Below are positions 24,701 to 36,700 of a DNA stretch of 64,000 bases, one piece after another. Location of the stretch: NCBI RefSeq assembly GCF_963082655.1, contig NC_081553.1, positions 20,087,237 to 20,151,236 of the forward strand, given 5' to 3'. The translations under genes and the position numbers were made by a program. The stretch comes from Stomoxys calcitrans. Lineage: Eukaryota > Arthropoda > Insecta > Diptera > Muscidae. Every line of letters begins with the position of its first letter. Within the stretch, counting starts at the first letter, position 1. The notes under the pieces are model-generated. The model ran no database searches, was not told where the DNA came from, and saw nothing but the letters and a program-made list of their open reading frames with translations.

Positions 24701-27700
24701 GAAATCATCCAATTAAAAATAAATTGCCACTTGAAAATGTCATTAATGCACATGAAAGAATTTGATTTAGAATGTGTGTGTGTGTTAGCTTTTGACATAA
24801 ATTGCGTTATTATCTGTTATGGTATAAAAATATCCTATTATATAATACAGATATTACATATTAGTCAGTGAATTGACACTTAACTGGATAATTAAGATGA
24901 TTCAGTTAGAAGTTTAACATTAAAATAGTAAAAAAGTATTTATGGATAAAAAAAAAGTCAGAGATAAATTACAATAAAACTCAAGAAGCTAGGACGGACA
25001 TCAATATATCGATCTAAAATGTGTTAGACAAATTAGAACTTGGGGTGGGCGTGAGAAGTCATTACAGAAATGAAATGAAATTTTCATTCAATTTTAATTG
25101 ACGAGTTATTTTCGGTTGTCAACCGACACACAGTGGGAGAAACTTGAAAAAAGGAGTAAAAAATATGCCACGGATAGAGATAAATCTTTGAAATTTTAAA
25201 CGGTTAGAGCTGAGGTACCATTAAATTATGTGCAAATAATAAATAATTATGTGCAAAATTCCAATGCCCTAGGTGGCCAGCCCCTAAAACAGGTTCCCTC
25301 GGCATTTCTCCACTGGATTCGGAGATATTAAATTTTCTGCTGTTTTCGAAATTTTGGCCGCGATTGTCCTCGTATTTCGCAATTTCCGAAAGCATTTGTT
25401 GTTCGATTTTCATTTTGATGGACTACATTGCCGCAAAAAGTGTACACATCTGACCCCCTTGAGTTATCAAATTCCAAAACCCAGATCCCCATTTGGGATT
25501 TATGTTGTTTTTCTTGTTTGAATTTGAAGCTTCTACGGCAAATTTACTACAAAATGCCGATGTGGAAACTACTGTGAAAATTTCGGCCATAATTTATTCA
25601 AAAGGAAGAAGAAGATGAAGATGTCTCTATTGTTATCATTTTTTTTTTTTTTTTTTTTGAAAACGAATTTTTTCTTAAGTCATAACTCTTATAAATTTTA
25701 CTTAACACATAAAGTTTCAATAAAATTTTCCAAACAAAGGTTAAATGAAATAAAAACAAGTAAAAGCGTGCTAAGTTCGGCCGGGCTGAATCTTATATAC
25801 CCTCAACCATGGATCTCATTTGTCGATTTCTTTTCTCGGCATTTCTTCTTAGGCAAAAAAGGATATAAGAAAAGATTTCCTCTGCTATTAGAGCGACATC
25901 AATTGAATTACAAGTTGCGCCCTTTGGTGGCTCAAGAAGTAAAATAGAGAGATCGATTTATATGAAAGCTGTATCAGACTATAGACCGATTCAGACCATA
26001 ACAAACACGTATGTTGATGGTCATGAGAGGATCCGTAGTCCAAAATATCAGGCAAATCGGATGATAATTACGACCTTTAGAGGCTCAAGAAGTCAAGATC
26101 CCTTATCGGTTTATATGACAGCTATTATATCAGGTTATGAACCGATTTGAACAATATCTGTTACAGTTGTTGGATATCATAACAAAATACTACTTGCAAT
26201 ATTTCATTCCAATCGGATAAGAATTGCGCACTCTAGAGGCTCAAGAAATCAAGACCCAAGATCGGTTTATATGGTAGCTATATCAAAACATGGGCCAATA
26301 TGGCCCATTTACAATCCCAACCGACCTACACTAATAAGAAATATTTGTGCAAAATATCAAGCGGCTAGCTTTACCCCTTCGAAAGTTAGCGTGCTTTCAA
26401 CAGACAGACGGACGGACATGGCTAGATCGACATAAAATGTCACGACGATCAAGAATATATGTACTTTATGGGGTCTCAGACGAATATTTCGAGTAGTTAC
26501 AAACAGAATGACGAAATTAGTACACCCCCATCCTATGGTGGAGGGTATAAAAACATCACTTAAAAAGTTAACGCTGAGTTAACACTATTCAAATTATTTT
26601 GCTAAGAATTCGAAAACATAATTTAAAATAAGACAAAAATATAAACAAGTAATTTATCAAGAAAATGCAAAGAATTGTTAAAAATTTGTAGGAAATATTA
26701 TTCAAAATTTTAGAAAAGTCGAGAAATTTATGACAATTCATAGAATATAAGAAAATTCATAGAATTTATGAAAATTCATAGAATTTATGAAAATTCATAG
26801 AATTTATGAAAATTCATAGAATTTATGAAAATTCATAGAATTTATAAAAATTCATAGAATTTATGAAAATTAATAGAATTTATGAAAATTCATAGAATTT
26901 ATGAAAATTAATAGAATTTATGAAAATTCATAGGATTTATGAAAATTCATAGAATTTATGAAAATTCATAGAATTTATGAAATTTAATAGAATTTATAAA
27001 AATTCATAGAATATATGAAAATTCACAGAATTTATGAAAATTCATAGAATTTATGAAAATTCATAGAATTTATGAAAATTCAAAGAATTTAAGAAAATTC
27101 ATAGAATTTATGAAATTTCATAGAATTTATAAAAATTCACAGAATTTATGAAAATTCATAGAATTTATGAAAATTCATAGAATTTATGAAAATTCATAGA
27201 ATTTATGAAAATTCATAGAATTTATGAAAATTAATAGAATTTATGAAAATTCATAGAATTTATGAAAATTCATAGAATTTATGAAAATTCACAGAATTTA
27301 TGAAAATTCATAGAATTTATGAAAATTCATAGAATTTATGAAAATTCATAGAATTTATGAAAATTCATAGAATTTATGAAAATTCATAGAATTTATGAAA
27401 ATTCATAGAATTTATGAATATTGATAGAATTTATGAAAATTCATAGAATATATGAAAATTCATAGAATATATAAAAATTCACAGAATTTATGAAAATTCA
27501 TAGAATTTATGAAAATTCATAGAATTTTTGAAAATTCACAGAATTTATGAAAATTCATAGAATTTATGAAAATTCATAGAATTTATGAAAATTCATAGAA
27601 TTTATGAAAATTCATAGAATTTATGAAAATTCATAGAATTTATGAAAATTCATAGAATTTATGAAAATTCATAGAATTTATGAAAATTCATAGAATTTAT

Positions 27701-30700
27701 GAAAATTCATAGAATTTATGAAAATTCATAGAATTTATGAAAATTCATAGAATTTATGAAAATTCGTAGAATTTATGAAATTTCATAGAATTTATAAAAA
27801 TTCACAGAATTCATGAAAATTCATAGAATTTATGAAAATTCATAGAATTTATGAAAATTCATAGAATTTATGAAAATTCATAGAATTTATGAAAATTCAT
27901 AGAATTTATGAAAATTCATAGAATTTATGAAAATTCATAGAATTTATGAAAATTCATAGAATTTATGAAAATTCATAGAATTTATGAAAATTCGTAAAAA
28001 TTATGAAAATAGATTTTATAAAAATAGATTTTATAAAAATTCGTAGAATTTATGAAAATTCATAGAATTTATGAAAATTTCTAGAATTAATGAAAAGTCA
28101 TAGTATTTATGAAAAATCGTAGAGTGTAAGAAAATTTATTGAATTTATGAACATTTATAAAAAATCTTTGAATTTGGGAAAATTTGTAAAATGTATAATA
28201 GAATTTAAAAAATTTAAAAAGTTTTTGAATTAAAATTTTAAGAAATTGTCAATTTATGGAATTCATAGAATATATGAAAATTCAAAGCATTCATGAAAAT
28301 TGATTGAAGTCGTCAAAATTCGTAGAATTTACGAAAACCCATTTAACGAAAACTCATAAAATGAAAATTTATGTGTGTCGTCTCGAAACAGAAACGAACG
28401 AACATTTATAGAATTTATGAATATTTATAGAATTTATAAAAGCTCATCGAATTTATGAAAATCCACTGAATTCACTTCACAGAATTTACAAAAATTCAAG
28501 AATTTAAAAAAATTATCAAAATTAAATTGAGTTAAATGAAATATTCACGAATTTGAAAATTTATAAAAAATTTCAAATTTCATTAAAATTTTAAATTTTT
28601 ATGCCTCTAAAATTTCCATATGAATGTCCATAATTTTAATGAATTTTTTTAAAAATCTATAATTTCAATATGATTTTATGAAAATTTTTAATTTTTAAAA
28701 ATTTTTTTAATTTTTTTTTTTTTTTTTTTTTGATTTTTCGAACATCGTTTAGCTTGAGATCATATTCAATGCTTTCTGTTCAAAGAATAGCATAGCAACA
28801 AACTTGGGAAAGTGTGTGTTATCATTCAAAACACTTAGACTGGCATGGTGGATCGCGATTTCTGATACGCCATGTGTCCATCTTCATCAACATCTTTGTC
28901 AAATTGATTAAGGTGCCCTACATTTGAAACGGGGCTCAATATGTCCTCTAACTCTCCTTAGCGCAGTAAAAGAGAAGAAAGCCCCATTTTCCACTATTCC
29001 GGAACAAACTAATCATCAATGCTAAGAACAACAAACACATCAACATTGGCAAACTATTTTTTTGTGGACTTTAACATTCTTTGAATGTTAAATTTTTTAA
29101 TTCATGAAATTTTTATATTTTATGATAATTTTAAATTTTTTGAAAATGTTTAAATATTGAAAATATTTTATTAAAATTTTATGAAAATTTGTTTTTGTGC
29201 CTTTACATGATTTCAAAATCATTTCATTTGGCTCATTCACAATCTCAACCGACCTACATCAGTGAGACTTATTTGCGCGATTTCGACAAACAACAGACGC
29301 ATAGGAGCGGTAGGAATATCCACAAATAATTCATGCCAATCTCTGCTATGTTATCGGTACAAGAAGTGCTCTCTTTAAGCAATTGTAGTAATCGATTGAA
29401 GTATGCCGCTGACCTGCAGCTTTCGTGCATTGTCAAATCGAACATTTCACGCTACTCTTAGGTAGATGTAAATCTTTGCTGCAGGTGGATGTAAACCTTT
29501 CCTCTTTTTCAGGCTGATTTTAAGTCTGATAGTCTTGGTAATCCAGCAACCATGTACATACCCTCAACTTGAACCCGCCTCTGCATTGGCCATCCCTACT
29601 AACAGATTAAGTATTGGGTTGCCCAAAAAGTAATTGCGCATTTTTTAAAAGAAAGTAAATTCATTTTTAATTAAACTTAGAATGAACTTTAATCAAATAT
29701 ACTTTTTTACACTTTTTTTTCTAAAGCAAGCTAAAAGTCACAGCTGATAACTGACAGAAGAAAGAATTCAATTACAGAGTCACAAGCTGTGAAAAAATTT
29801 GTCAAAGCCGACTATATGAAAAATCCGCAATTACTTTTTGGGCAACCCAATAGTTCGTCCAAATATCACTTATGTGAGATTAAAAATTTGCAAATTTCCC
29901 ATGAACATTTCATTTTAAGAACCGGAGCAAACTTCTCACATATCAGTAAATACTTTTCGATTAAAGTTGAAGCTCACAATGATAAGAGACCTCTTTTCAA
30001 TAGCCGAGTCCGAACGGTGTGCCGCAGTTCGACATCTCTTTGGGGAGAAGTTTTCACCGCCACCGCTGAAATGTTGTTTTGTGTTGTTCTCGCCAGGATT
30101 CGAACCCAGGCCTACAGCGTTATAGATGGACACACTGACCTCTGCGCTACGGTGGCCCCACGATGAGATTAACAACGCCCATCATGACTTCATCTTGGAG
30201 CCATTCATGAGGAAGGTCACCATTTTCTAAAATACAGCATGTAGCGATCGCAATGAAAAACAAATTTCCACAATTTTGCTTCTCTTTATTAATTATAAGC
30301 AAAAGTTTTCTCAAAAAATTAAATTTCAACGACATGTCGCACTGGGTCACGCTGTTCGGAATCGGCTACAAAAAGGAGGCCGCTTATCATTGAGCTTAAA
30401 GTTGAATCGGACAGCACTTATTAATATGAGAGAAGTTTACCCCTGTTCCTTAATAGAATTTTCATGTGGAAATTTGCTAATATTTCGATGACATTTTCTA
30501 AAATTTTACACCAGTTTCGAAAAGATTTCATTTTCTATAGTACCTCAATTACCAACAGCCCATATTTGAAATGATATCTACTTTTTTTGTTATTTTAACT
30601 CATTGCATCCGTTCTCTTGGTTCTAATTGAAAATGCCTTGTATTAAATTAGGCCATTCAACTACACTAAACGACAATTTTGTTTGTTTCTCTTTCGAGAC

Positions 30701-33700
30701 GAGCTCAATGATGGGAAATTTTCTTTGCAAATGAAAGCCAGAGATCGCAACACACACACCAACCACTATTGGACGACTTTCATCTTTGGTTAGAAGATTT
30801 TTCAACCATATTAGGTGTAATGGCTTCAAACGCTGTACATTGGTATGTTGTATTTGTATCGTATTTATTGCGAAAACGCCTCTATAATACAAATACCACA
30901 TTAACCACGCTCGACAACCCTGTCTATTAGCTGTACTTTTCCCATCGCATGAGTTTTCGTGTAATGACAGATTTTTTGTCTGCAAAAATTACACTACTTT
31001 CATGGCGCACAACCATTTTCTACCATAATGGCTTCAAAGGCCTTACGTTGGTATGTTGTATTTGTGTCGTATTTATTGCGAAAACGCCTTATAATACAAA
31101 TATCACATTAACCACGCTCGACAACCCTGTCCATTAGCTGTTATTTTCCCATCGCATGTGTTTTCGTATGATGACAGATTTTTTGTCTGCGAAAATTACA
31201 CTACTTCCATGGTGCACATACTTCCATGATGCACACGATTCTGTGGATTTGTTGGAAGTTGTTTTGATGGCTTCGGACGCTAGACAACGACTCTCGCTGT
31301 TGCTCCGTGTGCCCAAGTTCGAATACCGGGCGGGCTCTGCCGAATTTTTTCATTTTCAAGTAGTTTGCCTGTTAGGGCGAAGATCATTAAATTTCATAAT
31401 TTTTGTTTATTTCTCTTTTGAGACGAGCTCAATGATCGGATGGTTTTATGAAAAAATTTATAAGTTTTGGTGTCAGTTACAGCATAAATGGCGCCCAACG
31501 TGGGCCATCTATGCATTCGGTGTGATAGGACATAGTATCAAGAAATCACACCATGGCAGAACTGACATAGGACTTTACTTTTTATGCCTTTAACCTCTTT
31601 GTTAGCAGGTTTTCAAGTTTCATTTGTGACAGATTAATTTTCATGCTGAAGAAATCGCTCTTACGAGCTATTTTTGCTCATCTAACATCTTGTACAATGT
31701 TTGTAGCATGGTGTACTCGTATGATACCTGGCGACATATTGGCATATGTATTTCAAATTATCACATGCACACAGACAAGATACATGTATATGAAAACAAA
31801 AACCAAAACGTTGATTATTTATTTTTTCTATTTGCCACAATTAGAACCTTTAATAAAGTGATCTGATCTGATTGCAAACTAAACAAATGACTAAGTGAGT
31901 GCTAAGAGTCAATGGCATGACATCATCTGGGGAAGAAATAGCAATTGATATCACATTTAAATTGTCCAACATTCTTAAGGGCATACTCAATAGTCTCTTC
32001 AGAGACCAATTAGGCATCAATTGCCTGGGCTCATAACTATCCTTTGGTTATCCTTCGTTCTCGATACCATTATAAAGAGGTACTTAAATTTCTTTGGCAT
32101 TTTACGTTAAAGACACACTCCTTCATTCCTTAAGATAAACTGCCATAAAAGCTTGAAAAGAAAACAAGGAAGTAAACAGAAAACACATTCTTGTGTTTAC
32201 CCATGAACACTTGGCTTACATTTTCCATATGAAGGGAAAAAAGCTGAGGCATTGCCATAATGGCCAGCTACACTTGTTTACTTAATGATGACGAATATGC
32301 CAACCATCCATCTGTTTAGCCACAGTTTGTACAACACTACTGCCCTTTATATGACACAAATACGTTTTATAGAACACTATTCCTACCATGTGTCTGCCAT
32401 TATCTTAAGGAAACAATGTGCTATATTTTTTTAAATAAATTTTCCTGTATATTAAACTGCCAAAAGGGAGTACATTATGTGTGTGTGTGTTTGCCAGCGC
32501 TCATAATAATACAACTTTCTCTATAAATAACACTTAACAAACAATTACCTAATTAAAATGCAAAATCCGCCAAATTCCCTGAATCTTTGTTAATCTTTAA
32601 GAATTCTTTAAGTTAGCTGTCATGTTTAAAATAAATTCGCAGTAATACGCAATTCGTTGATACACAAGGGGAAAACAAAATGATGAATATCTTCAAGCCG
32701 AATGTGACTAAATTAGCCTAAAAGTAAGCTGAAATTGCATCATGTCTCGTATAAGAAAGGCTGGCTTATTAGCTATGTAAACTTCAGGTCAGGTTGTAGT
32801 AGCAGTGTGTTATGTTCTACCATTCGTCTGTTTGATTCTGTTGGATATCCAGTTCCAGGAACTCTGGGACTAAGGAGGGGTGCGATCAGAGGGATATGGG
32901 CCTGAGTCAAGTAGGTTTAATAGGGCAATTATACGGGTGTCGTGAGTCGTGTGGTCCCAGGTCACAATCGGAACACACATCCTGCACGTTGGCATTAATC
33001 CTCGCTCTGTACGAGTTGAGACGGCTGCATCTGCCGGATCACAATTGAGCCAGAACTATTCTGGTTTGTCGGTGGAGGTCAATTTATTCAGGTGCAATGG
33101 GAGGTGGCCATTCTCCACGGACCACATTCACCCGGTAGCTATTCACCGTACCTGCTACCATGTCTGCCTGAATGTTGTCTAGACCCACTTGATATGCCTC
33201 TTGATTTAGAGGTTCTCCCTGTAGCGCCGAACCTCACGTTCTAGATCATGTATTGTAATAGATCCACTTTAAGACTTCTGAGCGGTGGATACCATATCCA
33301 CAAGATGATGATTTGGATAGTCCCTGCGATAACAGCCCATAAGATATTGCTTGGGCATCATGTAGAAATGTCTTCGAACTCATAGAAAGGGCGGCATTCT
33401 GACAGATCTCCGCGACTAATTTTGGTCCATTGTGAACAACTGGTGCGAAGAAGTGTTGGAGTAAAACAATAAGAAGGGAAGCGTTAAGTTTGGCCAGTCT
33501 AACTCTTATACATGAAGGCTATATAAGAGTTTAGTCAAGTTCTTTGAACAATTTTTTTCAAACGGCACATCAAAGTGGCAGTCTGCTATTAGATTCTCTT
33601 GGACGTTTTGGTCAATTGTGATACCACAGGAAACGCTTTAAAAGGCCAACAATTTGCGACTGTTCTCATCGGCAAATTCAGACAAGTTCTCAAAGAAATA

Positions 33701-36700
33701 GGAACCCAAAGTAGAACTCCATCTGCTTGCCAGTGCGTGTGTGTCCCACGCAACAGTTGTTCTATTTGCTCGCCTCTTCCTCGCCGTCCTCATAGCTTCT
33801 GCAGAAGTCGTTACTTGCAACATGCAGTCTGCCATCATGTTTTCCCATAAAACACTGATCTGTGATGACGTACACAATGACTGAGACTTCTTCAAGTCTA
33901 GATTGGGCCACATAATTTTGCTGAATAACAAAATTCAGCTTGTTCAATATCACAACGGGATAAAATTTTTACATATATCACTATACTCCTATAATTTATT
34001 AATTTTAAGTCTAATCATTATATTTTTTAACTGATGGCCTTAGTAGTCAATGTTATTTGTTCTTCCTACTAATCATGACTGAGACTTCTTCAAGTCTAGT
34101 TTGGGCCACTTAATTTTGTGGCGTTCAGCCATCTCGTTGAATGATGTAAGATAGTCGAGGGCGGTCTTTGAACTAACAAAAATATTCCCCAGAGATTCTG
34201 TCTTGCTGTCTAAGAAGGTATATATGCCAACCGTCGCTTTATACCCTCCACCATAGGATGGGGGTATACTAATTTCGTTAATGTCGTTATTCTGTTTGTA
34301 AAACCTCGAAATAAGCTTGTAAGACCCCTCATGACATTTTAAGTCGATCTAGTCAAGTCCGTCCGTCAGTCTGTCTGCCAACACGTACGCAAACTTTTGA
34401 AAGAATAAAGCTAAGCGCTCGATTGGGATTGTTAATGGGTCAAATTGGTCCATGTTTTGATATAGCTGCCATATAAATTGATCTTGCGTCTTGAGCCGCT
34501 TGAGGGCACAATTCGCATCCGATTTGGCTGAAATTTAGCATGAGTTGTTTTGATATGACTTCCAACGACTGTGCGAAGTATGGTACAAATCGGTTCATAA
34601 CCTGGTATAGCTGTCATATAAACCGATCTGGTTTCTTGAGTAATTCTCATCCGATTTGGCAGTAATTTGGAGTAATTCTCATCCGGCCCGGCTGAACTTA
34701 GTACGCTCTTACTTGTTTGAATTGCAAGGATCTCCGCATGACCCACACTACAGTGGTCGTGTAACCATTTCGATGTAAGCAGTCCTAGTTCTTCAGAGTA
34801 CACCCCAAAGCCTACCTGGCCTCCTAGTTTAAATCCATCCCTACAGAAGGCTATGTAACCTCTATAAACAGGGATATTGTAGTTCCAATTGGTTCTACCA
34901 GAAATAATGGTACATTACTTTTTATCAAACAGCAGCTCAGACATTGTGTAATCCACACTGCCTGGAACATCGGGCATTATAGCAAGGATGACCAGAAAGA
35001 AAGTTCCGTTAGTCTCACAACAGTGGTTGCAACAATTTGTCTAGCAACAATGTCCAGAGGCATTTATAGTCAATTAAAGCAAAAGCAATATCCAAAATCA
35101 TTAGGTGTAGCATTAAATACAGTGCATCAGATGGTTTCGCCCTTACTGTGGATGTCATGCACAAACAAGGCATACTTCGGATCCGGCTGAGCATTGAACA
35201 GTAGGTGCACTTTTAAAGTGCCGTCCACCAGACCACAACACCATATAGCATTATAGTTATACAGCATACACCTAGAGGTTTAAACCGTGTGTCATGCGGA
35301 TTCAACCCTCAACTTTTTCCAATTGCTCCATTGCAGCTATTTTGGACAAGATTTGCCTTTCTTGTCCTTTCTTAAAAGTTCGATTTTTAGTTCAATTTCC
35401 TGTCCAGCAAAACATCCAGCCATTTTGCGCTTTCAGCAAATCCAACATTCTCTACTCCCAAGGATACAAGTGCCACCGTGAGTAGATTAGGTTGAAAAGA
35501 GGGTGGGGATATTAATACGCCCCATGCCACTGTGGACATACACCCCATGCCACTGTGGACATACACTCCATGCCATTGTGGACATACACATACACCTTTC
35601 CAGTAATGTACTTGTTGTGCGCTCTAAATACTCAAAAAAGTAACCTCGAAAAAGAAAATCAAAGTTAGGCATTTCGTGCTACTTATAAAATCCTTAATAA
35701 TTGTCCATGTCACGCCACTATGTTGGTTTACGTCTGCTATTGTGTCCCCACCTAAGTGCCGGTATCTGTTAGCCACGAAAACCACGCATTGACAACATTT
35801 TCCCCGCATGCACTACATAAGCTATCATTTGCCGCACCGATGTTGCATATGTGAGCTCGTAGTCCTTTGTGTCGCACTGCGGCACGCCGTTCAGACTCGG
35901 CAAAAAAGGGGACCCCTTATCATTGAGCTTAAACTTCAATCGGACTGCACTCATTGATATGTGAGAAGTTTGCCCCTGTTCCTTAGTGGAATATTCATGG
36001 GCAATATTTGTATTTGCAATAGCCATCCTACCGACCGTTTCGCTGTTTCACAGGGATACATGCGCATTCGTCGGTCACGGCCTTAACTTGGATTGAGTCC
36101 ACCCGAAATGCTTTGGCTTAACCAAGTTTATCGCCGTCCTACCGACCGTTTCGCTGTTCCACAATGTTGCATGTGCATTCGTCGCCCACTGCCTTAACTC
36201 GGACTACATCGACCCGAAAGGCTTGGGGATAACCAAGTTTGTTGACGGCAGTTCTCTGGCCTTCACTGTCAAATCATCTGCTTTCTCATTCCCAGTTACT
36301 CCGCTATGGCCCGGCACCCAAACAATGCGGATCGTGTCATCCTCAGAAAAGGCGTTAATCTATTTCTTACATTCCAAGATTTTTCGCGATCTTACCATCC
36401 TGGTTGTTATTGCCCTTATGGCCTGTTTACTGTCCGTAACGACTGCCTCGCGTTAACACCAAACCAGATCATGTATTCCGTGATTGCCCGGAGTAACTTG
36501 TGTCTCTTGATGGAAATAACAACTTCTGTCTTATACGAATTTACTCCTAGTCCACTTTTGGAGGCCCACTTCGCTAACATACGTAGAGCTTCCTGAAGAA
36601 TATTTCTAAGAATGCTTGGAAACTTTCCTCTTACCGCAATAACCACTTCATCAGCATACGCGACCGCTTTTCCACCCTTTCTTCCAGAGACAATAATATA

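Noticed and set aside
14030..28150. CRISPR-like array
   Set aside because: Units abut with no unique spacers, the sequence is AT-rich satellite, and the context is an animal intron.
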